A stretch of 64,000 nt of DNA from Lentilactobacillus sunkii DSM 19904. Its GTDB lineage: Bacteria; Bacillota; Bacilli; Lactobacillales; Lactobacillaceae. Positions 47,173 through 57,472 of this stretch are shown one piece after another. The stretch is from assembly GCF_001435575.1 (NCBI RefSeq), contig NZ_AZEA01000012.1, positions 1-64,000 on the forward strand, in the 5' to 3' direction. The stretch's first letter is position 1; every line of letters begins with the position of its first letter. Under the pieces are notes generated by a model that was given only the letters and a program-made list of their open reading frames with translations, was not told the DNA's origin and searched no databases. Made by a program: the position numbers and the translations under genes.

Positions 47173-47892
47173 ATGAGAAAAGGATTTCTCAAAAAATTAT
47201 TGATTAACATCGTTTTTGTATTGCTGATCATTGTAGCACTCGGGTTGATATTCAACCGGCAAATCAAAAATGAAATGATTAAGTCCTACCAGCCAAAAAT
47301 TACCAGAAAAGCCGTTGTTCAAGCTGAAAAGCGGGCTAAACAGCAGAGTAAACGGCACAAAAGAAACGTGAGCTATAATTTTAAAAAAGTTAAGTCATTG
47401 GACTTTCAAACCGCTGCCCGGGCCAGAATGAGCACGAATCAAATCGAGGTTATCGGTGAAATTCTTCTGCCCAAATCCCACATTCATCTGCCGATTGGAA
47501 TGGGGGTTGCCAATAACACATTGGCACTGGCCGCTGGGACAATGCGACCAAATCAGAAAATGGGTAAAGGAAATTATCCATTGGCCGGCCATCATATGGT
47601 CAATCCGCACGTTTTATTCGGACCGCTCTATTTTAAAACCAAAGTTGGCGATCGGGTTTACCTCAGTAACATGAGCCGAGTTTACCAATACAAAGTCTAT
47701 CAGCGGAAATTTATTGCTGCGACCCGGGTTGACGTGGTCAGACAAACAAAGAAACCGATTGTCACGTTGATCACCTGTGATGCCACTGGGGCAGGACGGC
47801 TGATGATTCGCGGAAAGCTTCAAAAGAGCTTTAAGATCAGCCAAGCGACGCCAAAATTAAAACGAGCCTTATTGGGACCCGTCAATAATTAA
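47173..47892 (+). CDS. srtA: Class A sortase
   Basis: A 239-aa membrane-bound transpeptidase that cuts LPXTG signals and joins proteins to the cell wall. A single N-terminal anchor (about 9-27) precedes the sortase domain (85-225). The catalytic residues are His140 (LAGHHM), Cys202 (LITCD) and Arg209 (GRLMIRG). It is the obvious enzyme for the LPQTG NEAT protein at 414. GGAGG precedes the ATG. Confidence 0.92.
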   Translation: MRKGFLKKLLINIVFVLLIIVALGLIFNRQIKNEMIKSYQPKITRKAVVQAEKRAKQQSKRHKRNVSYNFKKVKSLDFQTAARARMSTNQIEVIGEILLPKSHIHLPIGMGVANNTLALAAGTMRPNQKMGKGNYPLAGHHMVNPHVLFGPLYFKTKVGDRVYLSNMSRVYQYKVYQRKFIAATRVDVVRQTKKPIVTLITCDATGAGRLMIRGKLQKSFKISQATPKLKRALLGPVNN

Positions 47893-48356
47893 GCCAATTT
47901 AGTTTTAATTTCGTTCAACCATTCTGGCAGGGTTTCTGACAACTGACGGTAAGTTCGATCAAATTTATGATCGAACCAAGGATCAGGGATGTCCGTTTCT
48001 TCTTTCCCCGGAATAATGTTGTAGCAGAGGTGAATTTTCTTTCGGTCTGCGAATGGGGCAATCTGATTGAGATAGAAAATATTTTGATTGTCCATTGCGA
48101 TAATGTAGTCGGCATCATCAAAGTCAGCCTTTGTGATCGGCCGTGACCTTTTATTTCCCACTGACACGCCATGCTTTGCCAATTCGGCAACGGCTCCTGG
48201 ATGGGGGGGATTACCTTCTTCTTCCGTGCTGATCGCAGCGGACGAAACAGTAATTTTATTGTCTAAATGGGCTTCGTGAATCATTTGACGAAACATTGCC
48301 TCGGCCATTGGTGATCGGCAGATGTTTCCAAGACAGACAAATAATACGTTAGTCAT
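47889..48356 (-). CDS. Low-molecular-weight protein tyrosine phosphatase
   Basis: A 155-aa cytoplasmic phosphatase. The P-loop VCLGNICRS (7-15) contains Cys8 and Arg14, and the acid is Asp in IPDPWFD near 125, so the active site is complete. It converges with srtA with a four-base overlap of the 3' ends. GAGGTT precedes the ATG. Targets may be tyrosine kinases of capsule synthesis, but none is in the window. Confidence 0.92.
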   Translation of the reverse strand: MTNVLFVCLGNICRSPMAEAMFRQMIHEAHLDNKITVSSAAISTEEEGNPPHPGAVAELAKHGVSVGNKRSRPITKADFDDADYIIAMDNQNIFYLNQIAPFADRKKIHLCYNIIPGKEETDIPDPWFDHKFDRTYRQLSETLPEWLNEIKTKLA

Positions 48357-48507
48357 ATTAATAACCTCACATTAATATTGCGTTAACAACCATGTTACCA
48401 ATGAATTAAGAAAAGGGCAAACATACGACATTTCTGTCTCAATTATAAGACTTATTGTGATGTGGGTAGTACAATTAAATTAGTAATAAATACGGGGTAA
48501 TGAAATA

Positions 48508-49275
48508 ATGAAGGGCAATTTGATTTTTATTAATACAAATCCGATCTCCAACATGATTTTATCATCAGGGTTAACTGCGGCCGATTTTATTAACGGTTTA
48601 GACGAATTGCCTCAAAATATTATTTTGTTAAATAATGATGAAAAAGCGGCAAACGGCTATAATTCCCATTCCAAATTTCACCTAATTACTGGAACGGGTG
48701 ATATTCGAACTTATCTGCTGAGAAATCCTGATCAGAAGAAAAAGTTTATTGATTTTGACACTGAAGACAGTGTCAACAATTTATCCCCATTTGAAATCGC
48801 AGAACTGCTGTATTTAGCTCACATGGGAACACCGATGGGGCGACCGTTTTCATCTAAATTAAACAATCACTATATTTACCTTAGCCAGGATAACGGAACG
48901 ATTCGTTCATATTACAGACGGTTTTCTGACTTTAATCATGTGTTGGAGATTGCGATGAAGCGTAATCTGCGTGAAACTCATAACACGTTGCGGGTATTTC
49001 TGCGGCCATTGGCAATTAAAGACATTGACCGGTCGATTTTACTCGATTTGATTACGAAGGCCAATGACGGTCTGTTCATTTCGTTTGATTCTTTACGTGA
49101 ACGGTCGCGTGCTTACCACATACCGTTACGGATTTTGAAAAATCCCGATCAGGCATCGATTATTTTAAGAACCGATACAGTGAATGAAAATACATTGTAT
49201 GCTGGAGATTTAACGTACAATTTACAAACTTCCAAATGGCATTTGGAATGGCAGGATCAAGCGGCGGGTGTTTAG
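48508..49275 (+). CDS. Protein of unknown function upstream of murF
   Basis: A 255-aa soluble protein that I do not recognise. There is no signal peptide, membrane segment or known catalytic motif. It has a central basic stretch (about 130-165) and an SPFEIAELLYLAHMGTP segment near 92-108 that looks helical. The last part (185-250) looks beta-rich. The start is ATG 48508 with a weak CGGGGTAA site. It is followed by murF 65 bases later, without a terminator, so a role linked to wall growth is possible but unproven. Confidence 0.65.
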   Translation: MKGNLIFINTNPISNMILSSGLTAADFINGLDELPQNIILLNNDEKAANGYNSHSKFHLITGTGDIRTYLLRNPDQKKKFIDFDTEDSVNNLSPFEIAELLYLAHMGTPMGRPFSSKLNNHYIYLSQDNGTIRSYYRRFSDFNHVLEIAMKRNLRETHNTLRVFLRPLAIKDIDRSILLDLITKANDGLFISFDSLRERSRAYHIPLRILKNPDQASIILRTDTVNENTLYAGDLTYNLQTSKWHLEWQDQAAGV

Positions 49276-49340
49276 CCACTTGATTTTTTGATATACTGTT
49301 ACATAAATATTTGATATTTTTATAATTGGAGCGCTTAATA

Positions 49341-50723
49341 ATGAAAATGACAATTGGCGAAATTGCCAAGGCAATTCATGCCAACACTGATAATTTCGAT
49401 AACGCCTTATTGACCAAGGCTGTAACCGGTGTTTGTTTTGACAGCCGTAAAATCCAGCAGGGGCAGTTGTTTATTCCCCTGGTGAGTGAAAACGACGGGC
49501 ACGATTACATTGATAACGCAATTGCTGGAGGGGCCGCTGCAACGTTGTGGGCGAATGATCATTCTGATCGGCTCCCATTGAAGATTCCGGCACTAATGGT
49601 CGAAGACACACTCAAGGCATTTCAAGAACTGAGCAAGTATTACCTTGATAAGATTAATCCGCGCGTAATTGCGATTACCGGAAGCAACGGCAAAACGACC
49701 ACCAAAGATATGGTGGCTGCTATTCTTTCCAGTACTTTTCACGTGACCAAGACCCATGACAACTTTAATAATGAGATCGGGGTTCCTTATACCATCTTAC
49801 AAATGGAATCCAACACTGAATTTTTAGTTGTTGAAATGGGAATGGATAGGCCGGGGCAGTTGGATTTTCTTTCAAAACTCGCCGAACCTGACGTGGGACT
49901 TATAACAATGATTGGTGAAGCCCACATCGAGTTCTTTGGTACGCGGGATAAAATAGCCGATGCCAAAATGGAGATCACGCACGGGATCCCCGATGATGGG
50001 ATATTTGTGTATGACGGGGATGAGCCGTTATTAAGACAAAGAGCCAAGAATGTGGATCTTCGTCAGTTAACGTTTGGTCGTCAATCAGCCAACGATGTCT
50101 ATGCAACGGAATCAAAAGACGGTCAATACAGCACTCAATTTCACGTTAATTTGTGGCCGGATATCGATTTCAACATTCCAATGATGGGTGACTACAACGT
50201 CAACAATGCTTTGGCGGCTATTTCCATCGGCCAAATTTTTCGGATCCATCCCGAAACGATGGCAAAAGAATTGGCCAAGTTTGATCTGACAAAGAATCGG
50301 ACTCAATGGCTGACCGGATCAAAAGGTGAAAAGATTCTAAGCGATGTCTATAATTCCAATCCAACGGCTGCCAAGGAGGTTTTGAATGCTTTTAAGGCCA
50401 CCGAAACCAGTGGTCGGCGGATTGCCGTGCTGGGAGATATGCTTGAACTGGGTACTCAATCAAAAGGCATGCATGCTTCACTGGCAGAGGCGATTGATCC
50501 GGCCGTCATTTCAGTTGTGTACCTGATTGGAACCGACATGGCAGCCCTTTATGACAGGTTAAAACCAGTTTATGCGCCAGAGAATCTTCATTATTACCGG
50601 GCTGATCAGCTTGATAAGCTCATTGTCGATCTTGAAGCCGATTTATCACCTGATGATGAGGTCATGCTTAAAGCCAGCCACGGGCTTCATCTGGAAAATG
50701 TTGTTGCCAAATTGATGAAGTAA
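49341..50723 (+). CDS. murF: UDP-MurNAc-tripeptide:D-Ala-D-Ala ligase
   Basis: A 460-aa ligase adding D-alanyl-D-alanine to the peptidoglycan precursor. The ATP loop TGSNGKTTTKD lies near 113-123. NNEIGVPYTILQ near 146 and GDMLELG near 372 are typical of MurF. The start is ATG 49341 with TTGGAG upstream; the TTG at 49326 is part of that site. Alanine racemase, the D-Ala source, follows 2.1 kb downstream. Confidence 0.93.
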   Translation: MKMTIGEIAKAIHANTDNFDNALLTKAVTGVCFDSRKIQQGQLFIPLVSENDGHDYIDNAIAGGAAATLWANDHSDRLPLKIPALMVEDTLKAFQELSKYYLDKINPRVIAITGSNGKTTTKDMVAAILSSTFHVTKTHDNFNNEIGVPYTILQMESNTEFLVVEMGMDRPGQLDFLSKLAEPDVGLITMIGEAHIEFFGTRDKIADAKMEITHGIPDDGIFVYDGDEPLLRQRAKNVDLRQLTFGRQSANDVYATESKDGQYSTQFHVNLWPDIDFNIPMMGDYNVNNALAAISIGQIFRIHPETMAKELAKFDLTKNRTQWLTGSKGEKILSDVYNSNPTAAKEVLNAFKATETSGRRIAVLGDMLELGTQSKGMHASLAEAIDPAVISVVYLIGTDMAALYDRLKPVYAPENLHYYRADQLDKLIVDLEADLSPDDEVMLKASHGLHLENVVAKLMK

Positions 50724-50754
50724 GGTTAATCAGTCGAGACTTGGCTTATTTCCC

Positions 50755-50783
50755 TTGCTTAATGTTATGTGACGGTGTAAACT
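50755..50783 (+). promoter_or_regulatory. cshA promoter
   Basis: TTGCTT (50755-50760) and TAAACT (50778-50783) are 17 bases apart, giving a leader of about 115 bases. Confidence 0.6.
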
Positions 50784-50817
50784 AAAAAGGTTATTTTTTG
50801 TAATAAATGATTTTAGG

Positions 50818-50876
50818 TCAAGTGGCCAACGCATTCCGGGAAACGGATTTTTCCCAAGTTGGCTGTGGCACCTTGA
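50818..50876 (+). ncRNA. Structured 5' leader of the DEAD-box helicase mRNA
   Basis: Three nested stems are visible: TCAAG/CTTGA (50818-50822 with 50872-50876), GCCAAC/GTTGGC (50825-50830 with 50858-50863) and GGGAA/TTCCC (50838-50842 with 50851-50855). There is no T-run, so it is not a terminator. It could be a thermosensor or an autoregulatory target of the helicase. Confidence 0.5.
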
Positions 50877-50903
50877 TTGTTTCAATTTTAGGAGGAAACA
50901 TAC

Positions 50904-52430
50904 TTGAAGTTTAGTGAATTAGGATTATCAGACCACTTATTAACTGCGATTTCCAACAGTGGTTTTGAAGAAGCAACGCCAATCCAGGCCGAAACCATCC
51001 CAATGGTTCTTAAAGGTGAGGATGTAATAGGTCAAGCTCAAACTGGAACTGGAAAAACAGCCGCATTTGGTTTACCAATCTTACAGAAGATTGATTTTGA
51101 CAACCCAAATGTCCAAGCCCTCATCATTTCACCAACTCGGGAGCTGGCTATCCAGACACAAGAAGAAATCTATCGATTAGGAAAAGATGAAAAAGCCAAG
51201 GTTCAAGTTGTTTATGGTGGAGCAGATATTCGCCGCCAAATCAATGCCTTAAAAGGTCACCCACAGATTATTGTCGGGACACCAGGTCGAATTCTTGATC
51301 ATATTAGACGTCACACTTTAAAGTTAGAGCACGTTAAGACATTAGTTTTAGATGAAGCCGATGAGATGTTAAACATGGGATTCCTTGATGATATTGAAGA
51401 TATCATTAAGCAGACCCCTAAAGAACGTCAGACATTGCTTTTCTCAGCAACAATGCCAGCCCAGATTAAGCGGGTCGGAGTTCAGTTCATGAAGGACCCC
51501 CATCAAGTGACAATCAAGGCAAAAGAATTAACAACTGATTTGATTGATCAGTATTATGTCAGAGTCAAAGAGTATGAGAAGTTTGATACAATGACCCGGT
51601 TCTTCGATGTTCAAGATCCTGAAGTAACCATTGTCTTTTGTCGGACTAAACGGCGGGTTGATGAAGTATCCAAAGGCTTGGTTGCCCGTGGATATAAAGC
51701 TGCCGGACTTCACGGTGATTTGACTCAAGCCCGTCGTACTCAGATTATGCAAGAGTTCAAGGCCGCAAAGATCGATATCCTGGTTGCAACCGATGTTGCT
51801 GCTCGTGGTATTGATATTTCCGGTGTTACTCATGTTTATAACTACGATATTCCTCAAGATCCAGATGGTTATGTCCATCGTGTTGGTCGTACCGGCCGTG
51901 CCGGTAAGCATGGTGTTTCAATCACCTTTGCGACACCCAACGAAATGGATTATCTTCGAGAAATCGAAAAGCTGACTAAGGTGCGGATGCTGCCTTTGAA
52001 GCCACCTACAGTCCAAGAAGCTTTTGTTGGCCAGCTGAACTCAGCTGAGTCGGATATTGCCAGCTTGATTAAGAAGACAAATACCGATAAGTTCGAGAAG
52101 ATGGCTGACAAACTGCTTGATGAGTATGAAGCAACTGACTTGGTTGCTGCTCTGCTTAACGAAGTTACTCGGGACAACGTTAAAGTTAAGATTACACCTG
52201 AACGTCCATTGTCTCGTCATGGCCATGGTCATGGTGGTGGACACCGTAACGATCGTCGTGGTGGCGGTCATGGTGGCCATTACAAGGGTTCAAAGAACCG
52301 TCGAAATGGTGATCGGAGCAATTCTGGTCGTAATCGCGGACATCATGAAGGCAGTAATGAACGCAAGCATTCTGATAAACGTTCAAGCAGTAATAACAAG
52401 AAACGTCGTTTTACAATTAAAAATAGTTAA
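50904..52430 (+). CDS. cshA: DEAD-box ATP-dependent RNA helicase
   Basis: A 508-aa helicase for RNA decay and cold adaptation. The Q motif (ATPIQAETIP, about 25-34), AQTGTGKTAAFG near 46, PTRELAIQ, DEAD near 152, SAT near 184 and HRVGRTGR near 325 are all present. The C-terminal tail (about 430-508) is rich in His, Gly, Arg and Asn (SRHGHGHGGGHRNDRRGGG and onward), fitting an RNA-binding tail. The start is TTG 50904 behind AGGAGG. Confidence 0.93.
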   Translation: MKFSELGLSDHLLTAISNSGFEEATPIQAETIPMVLKGEDVIGQAQTGTGKTAAFGLPILQKIDFDNPNVQALIISPTRELAIQTQEEIYRLGKDEKAKVQVVYGGADIRRQINALKGHPQIIVGTPGRILDHIRRHTLKLEHVKTLVLDEADEMLNMGFLDDIEDIIKQTPKERQTLLFSATMPAQIKRVGVQFMKDPHQVTIKAKELTTDLIDQYYVRVKEYEKFDTMTRFFDVQDPEVTIVFCRTKRRVDEVSKGLVARGYKAAGLHGDLTQARRTQIMQEFKAAKIDILVATDVAARGIDISGVTHVYNYDIPQDPDGYVHRVGRTGRAGKHGVSITFATPNEMDYLREIEKLTKVRMLPLKPPTVQEAFVGQLNSAESDIASLIKKTNTDKFEKMADKLLDEYEATDLVAALLNEVTRDNVKVKITPERPLSRHGHGHGGGHRNDRRGGGHGGHYKGSKNRRNGDRSNSGRNRGHHEGSNERKHSDKRSSSNNKKRRFTIKNS

Positions 52431-52439
52431 TTAACATTT

Positions 52440-52475
52440 AGGATTGCGCTATAACAGCACAATCCTTTTTATTTT
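52440..52475 (+). terminator. Terminator after cshA
   Basis: AGGATTG (52440-52446) and CAATCCT (52460-52466) form the stem, followed by TTTTTATTTT. Confidence 0.85.
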
Positions 52476-52519
52476 ATGGTAAAATTATTCTATCTTTTTG
52501 GTTTGCGAGGGATTTTAAA

Positions 52520-52879
52520 ATGATTGCTGGAATTGGAATTGATGTTACAGATATAAGAAGAGTCGTGGCTGCTGTTGAGCGCAACCAACACTTTATTCAG
52601 CGGATTTTGACTGAGGATGAAATTAAACAGTTGGCGAAGCTGTCCGACAAGCGAAAATATGAATTTATTTCGGGACGGTTTTCAGCTAAAGAGGCTTATT
52701 CCAAAGCCTTTGGTTCAGGCCTGGGATCACAGGTGAGGTTTCACGATCTGTGTATTGTAAATAACGATGAAGGGAAACCGGTGTTCACCAAGCAACCGTT
52801 TGATGGGAACGCATTTGTCTCGATTTCTCATACCGATGATATAGTGGTTACCCAAGTAATTTTGGAGAATCGGGGATAA
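52520..52879 (+). CDS. acpS: Holo-[acyl-carrier-protein] synthase
   Basis: A 119-aa enzyme that transfers phosphopantetheine to acyl carrier protein. GIGIDVTDIRR (4-14) and FSAKEAYSKAFG (near 54-65) hold the magnesium ligands. SISHTDD near 106 is also typical. Length is normal. Alr follows after three bases. Confidence 0.95.
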   Translation: MIAGIGIDVTDIRRVVAAVERNQHFIQRILTEDEIKQLAKLSDKRKYEFISGRFSAKEAYSKAFGSGLGSQVRFHDLCIVNNDEGKPVFTKQPFDGNAFVSISHTDDIVVTQVILENRG

Positions 52880-52882
52880 GAA

Positions 52883-54007
52883 ATGACAGTTGGAAACTTA
52901 CGCAACGCACAATTAACAATTAATTTACACGCAATTTATTCGAACATTCAGCATGCGGTCAAGCGACTTGATCCTGGTACTGTATTGTTTCAGGTGGTCA
53001 AAGCCGATGGGTACGGTCATGGAGCGATTCAAGTCGCCCGTGTGGCCGAAAAAGCCGGTGCCGGTGGATTCTGTGTGGCCATTTTGGATGAAGCATTGGA
53101 ACTACGACATGCGGGCATTACAAAGCCAATATTAGTTCTAGGGGTCACCGATCCGGAACTGGCATACTTGGCTGCTTCGCAAAACATTTCGTTAACGGTA
53201 GGGTCAAGTGAGTGGCTGCGAAGTGCCAACAAGCTTTTACAGGATAGTCATGCGATGCGACCATTGAATGTTCACCTGGCTTTGGATACCGGCATGGGTC
53301 GGATTGGATTTCAAACCCCAAAGGAACTTGAAGAAGCACTTGGACTATTGAATGATAATAATGATCGGATGGCGTTTGAGGGGATTTTTACCCATTTTGC
53401 AACAGCGGACAGTCAAGATGATTCATATTTCAAATTTCAATATCAAAATTTTGAAGATTTTATGTCTGTGGTTAAGAATAAGCCAAAGTATATTCATGTT
53501 GCCAATTCAGCCACCAGCTTGTGGCACAAAGTATGTGGCGGCAACATGGTTCGATTTGGAATTTCAGCATATGGATTGAATCCTTCGGGACGTGAAATCT
53601 CTGAGGTGCCATACGAACTGAAGCCAGCATTATCGGTTACGACTGAACTCGATTTCTCAAAGTTGGTCAAAAAGGGACGCTCGATTGGTTATGGTGCAAC
53701 TTACACCACCGATGACGATCAGTGGATTGGTACCGTTCCGGTTGGCTATGCTGATGGAATTCCCCGTGCTCTGCAAGGCTTCTCGGTCTTAATTGATGGT
53801 CATAAATGTCCAATTGTCGGTCGGGTTTGTATGGATCAATTTATGATTCGGATGCCAAAGAATTATCCCTATGGCACTGAGGTAACGATTATCGGCAGGT
53901 CAGGTGACCAGGAGATAACAGCAGATGATGTAGCTGATTATCTCAAAACAATCAGTTATGAGGTAATTTGTGGCTTCAGCTCAAGGCTACGAAGAAAATA
54001 TGTATAA
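52883..54007 (+). CDS. alr: Alanine racemase
   Basis: A 374-aa PLP enzyme making D-alanine for peptidoglycan and teichoic acid. The PLP lysine is in VVKADGYGHGA near 39, and the second catalytic residue is the Tyr of SIGYGATYTT near 265. CMDQFMI near 312 is also conserved. It is cotranscribed with acpS, the usual arrangement with mazEF downstream. Confidence 0.96.
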   Translation: MTVGNLRNAQLTINLHAIYSNIQHAVKRLDPGTVLFQVVKADGYGHGAIQVARVAEKAGAGGFCVAILDEALELRHAGITKPILVLGVTDPELAYLAASQNISLTVGSSEWLRSANKLLQDSHAMRPLNVHLALDTGMGRIGFQTPKELEEALGLLNDNNDRMAFEGIFTHFATADSQDDSYFKFQYQNFEDFMSVVKNKPKYIHVANSATSLWHKVCGGNMVRFGISAYGLNPSGREISEVPYELKPALSVTTELDFSKLVKKGRSIGYGATYTTDDDQWIGTVPVGYADGIPRALQGFSVLIDGHKCPIVGRVCMDQFMIRMPKNYPYGTEVTIIGRSGDQEITADDVADYLKTISYEVICGFSSRLRRKYV

Positions 54008-54022
54008 TTTTCTATGATTTCA

Positions 54023-54031
54023 TGTTATATT
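54023..54031 (+). promoter_or_regulatory. mazEF extended -10 promoter
   Basis: TGTTATATT (TG-n-TATATT) lies about 40 bases before mazE. The -35 is not clear. Confidence 0.5.
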
Positions 54032-54069
54032 AGACAGTACAGTAATCTTGAACATATAGGGGAAATATC

Positions 54070-54354
54070 ATGGAAGAAGCAACTAATTCAAAGCATTTTT
54101 CAGTTATGATTAACGATCGAATTGCAGATCGGTTGGAACAATTTAGTTCAACGGTTGGAATATCCGAGAGTGCAGCGGTTGAAATTGCAATCAACTATTT
54201 TTTTGATGATCCCAAAGTCATTGATGGCTTAATGAAGGGGTATCGTGAGATGGGTAGTTTAAATCGCCAAATCAGCAATGACTTTTCTTGCTGTGAAGAA
54301 GACGCTGATATCCATTTAACTCAGTATCGTCAAAGATTACGAAATTTGCAGTAA
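54070..54354 (+). CDS. mazE: Antitoxin, MazE/EndoAI type ribbon-helix-helix protein
   Basis: A 94-aa protein with a predicted ribbon-helix-helix DNA-binding N-terminus (about 8-52: FSVMINDRIADRLEQFS then GISESAAVEIAINYFF) and an acidic C-terminal tail that would bind the toxin. It is longer than most MazE antitoxins by about ten residues. It is immediately followed by mazF and placed behind alr, as in Bacillus. Confidence 0.82.
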   Translation: MEEATNSKHFSVMINDRIADRLEQFSSTVGISESAAVEIAINYFFDDPKVIDGLMKGYREMGSLNRQISNDFSCCEEDADIHLTQYRQRLRNLQ

Positions 54355-54383
54355 TGTAAATTACGATGATGGGAGGTATGAGG

Positions 54384-54740
54384 GTGACTGACGTTATTTT
54401 TAAACGTGGAGACATTTTTTATGCTGATCTATCACCAGTTATCGGTTCCGAGCAGGGCGGTATGCGGCCTGTCTTGATTGTCCAGAATGATATTGGCAAT
54501 CATTACAGCCCAACCGTCATTGTTGCCGCGATTACCGCCAGAATTTCTAAGCCCAAAATGCCAACTCATGTGGGGATTTTAGCTGGCGATGGAATAGAAC
54601 GAGATTCGGTTATTTTACTCGAGCAGATCAGAACCATTGATAAGCAAAGGTTAAAGGACAAGGTTACCCATCTCGATCCATCTATTATGGGTAAAGTCGA
54701 TAAAGCAATAAAGATAAGCTTGGGATTGGCTAAAGGCTAG
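54384..54740 (+). CDS. mazF: Endoribonuclease toxin MazF
   Basis: A 118-aa mRNA interferase of the PemK fold. It has [20 protein letters not shown] (about 6-25) with the catalytic Arg in [12 protein letters not shown] (24-35), and Thr in AAITARI near 53. The start is GTG 54384 with GGGAGGT six bases upstream; ATG codons at 54366 and 54378 lie before or inside that site. Gap to mazE is 29 bases. Confidence 0.92.
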   Translation: MTDVIFKRGDIFYADLSPVIGSEQGGMRPVLIVQNDIGNHYSPTVIVAAITARISKPKMPTHVGILAGDGIERDSVILLEQIRTIDKQRLKDKVTHLDPSIMGKVDKAIKISLGLAKG

Positions 54741-54812
54741 TGACGGACCACAATACATAAAACATCACACAAAGCTAACAACGATTCAAAATATCACATT
54801 TTACCAATATAT

Positions 54813-54846
54813 AAAAACGGACGCCTACATATAGGTGTCCGTTTTT
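54813..54846. terminator. Bidirectional terminator after mazF
   Basis: AAAAACGGACGCCTA (54813-54827) pairs with TAGGTGTCCGTTTTT (54832-54846). Confidence 0.88.
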
Positions 54847-54868
54847 TGGTCATAATTGAAAATATCAA

Positions 54869-55513
54869 TTAGTTCTTTTCTTCTTGTAAGTTTTCCACTT
54901 CAGGAACCCTGAATTCTTTTCGTTCCAATGCCGCAATGATTCTGTTTAAGCGATCCTGGTCGACCTCGGCAGGGAGGGTAAACATGATCCGGTGAACAAG
55001 TTCACCTTCTTGAGCATCTAAGGAAATAACGCTCGCAATACTTGTGTATTTTGTGATAATTTTGGCAATTTCTTCAAGATCACCACGTTCACCACTGGCA
55101 ACGACCGTTAGAACATAACTTCCGATGTTGACGTTCCAAGATTGAGAAAGCATATCCAACAGACGGGTATGAGTTAAGATACCATAGAAGTTGTTACGCT
55201 CATCTAAAACAGCGATGTATGGCAAATCTTTAATTGAAAAGAATACCTGGAAAAAGGCTGAATTAACGTTAATAAACTTGGTAGCATTTTTCAAGAGAGT
55301 GGTAACAGGGAGTGACATATCCCCACCACGAGACTTGTGGCGGTAAATGTGCATCTTATAAATATTTCCACGAAAAATCTTACCGGTTTCATCAAGAATT
55401 GGTACACAACGATAACCCGAGTCTTCGAGGGTTTGTAATGCCTCTTCCAAAGTCGCGTCTTCTTTGACGGTAACTAGTCGTTCCTTGGGCTTGACTAATG
55501 TTTTTAATAGCAT
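54869..55513 (-). CDS. cbpB: CBS-domain protein, CbpB-like
   Basis: A 214-aa protein with two CBS motifs (about 8-60 and 75-130) and a C-terminal ACT-like domain (about 137-205). The same architecture is found in c-di-AMP-binding CbpB (DarB) of Firmicutes, which controls stringent-response and pyruvate metabolism partners. Ligand binding is inferred. The start is ATG 55513 with TGGAGGAAAT upstream; the earlier TTG is within that site. Confidence 0.78.
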   Translation of the reverse strand: MLLKTLVKPKERLVTVKEDATLEEALQTLEDSGYRCVPILDETGKIFRGNIYKMHIYRHKSRGGDMSLPVTTLLKNATKFINVNSAFFQVFFSIKDLPYIAVLDERNNFYGILTHTRLLDMLSQSWNVNIGSYVLTVVASGERGDLEEIAKIITKYTSIASVISLDAQEGELVHRIMFTLPAEVDQDRLNRIIAALERKEFRVPEVENLQEEKN

Positions 55514-55670
55514 GTTTATTTCCTCCAACTTAAGCTGTATACCACTATAATAACATAGAGAAATTTATAAAAGAATATCAAAATCCGAATTACTCTCATT
55601 ATTCTTTAAATAAATTAGAAAGCGCCGACTCTTTGAAAATACTTTAACAAATTCAATTAATTTGGCTCAA

Positions 55671-55705
55671 ATAAAAACCATGGGTCAAATGAACGCCCAT
55701 GGTTT
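55671..55705 (-). terminator. Terminator of ldh
   Basis: AAACCATGGG (55675-55684) and CCCATGGTTT (55696-55705) form a 10-bp stem, with TTTTTAT following on the minus strand. Confidence 0.85.
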
Positions 55706-55725
55706 CAGTGAAAAAAATGTAAAAA

Positions 55726-56729
<1,004 letters not shown>

Positions 56730-56784
56730 TGGATAAGGTGTTGGATTCATGAAAACGGTCTTTGATTTTTATGTGAGATGGGCG

Positions 56785-56812
56785 TTGGAAAGCTGGTCCG
56801 ATATGATATAAT
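56785..56812 (+). promoter_or_regulatory. pth-mfd promoter
   Basis: TTGGAA (56785-56790) and TATAAT (56807-56812, preceded by TGA) are 16 bases apart. The leader then contains a hairpin GCTGAACA/TGTTCAGC (56838-56845 with 56851-56858) with a short T-run, which might act as a weak attenuator. Confidence 0.7.
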
Positions 56813-56895
56813 CTGGTTGTTAATCAATTTTTCGACAGCTGAACAGTCATTGTTCAGCATTTTGTGTTGGTAGAAATGTGAGGATGAATTAAATA

Positions 56896-57456
56896 ATGAA
56901 AATGATCGTTGGATTAGGAAACATCGGACCACAATATGACAAAACCCGTCATAACACTGGGTTCATGGTGGTTGAGCAATTTGCAAAGAGCCATGATATC
57001 TCAATTAAGACGCGAAAAATGAACGCCAAGTATGGTTCCGGCTTTGTTAATAACGAGAAGGTGCTGGTCGTTGAACCAACAACTTTTATGAATGATTCCG
57101 GTTTGGCGGTTCGACCATTAATGGATTACTTTGATATTCCAGTTGAAGATATTGTGATCGTCCATGATGACATGGATTTACCAGTCGGCAAGATTCGCAT
57201 TAAAGACAAGGGATCTGCCGGTGGACACAACGGAATTAAAAGTATTATTGCCAGTGTCGGCACGGAAAACTTCGATCGAATTCGGGTTGGTATCGACCAT
57301 CCTGATCATGGCAACACAGTGGTCAATTATGTTTTGGGAAGGTTCAGTAAAGACCAGACGCCCGTTTTCAAACAGGCTGCCGATCATGCAGTTAACGCAT
57401 TAGATGACTGGATTGATGGCATGACAATTCCGGATTTGGAAAATCAGTATAATTGA
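56896..57456 (+). CDS. pth: Peptidyl-tRNA hydrolase
   Basis: A 186-aa enzyme that releases tRNA from stalled peptidyl-tRNA. The catalytic His is in RHNTGFMV near 20 and Asp in VHDDMDLP near 94. GSAGGHNGIKS near 108-118 is the family signature. It starts the pth-mfd-yabM-rqcP unit. Confidence 0.96.
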   Translation: MKMIVGLGNIGPQYDKTRHNTGFMVVEQFAKSHDISIKTRKMNAKYGSGFVNNEKVLVVEPTTFMNDSGLAVRPLMDYFDIPVEDIVIVHDDMDLPVGKIRIKDKGSAGGHNGIKSIIASVGTENFDRIRVGIDHPDHGNTVVNYVLGRFSKDQTPVFKQAADHAVNALDDWIDGMTIPDLENQYN

Positions 57457-57472
57457 TGAAAGGATACCTACC

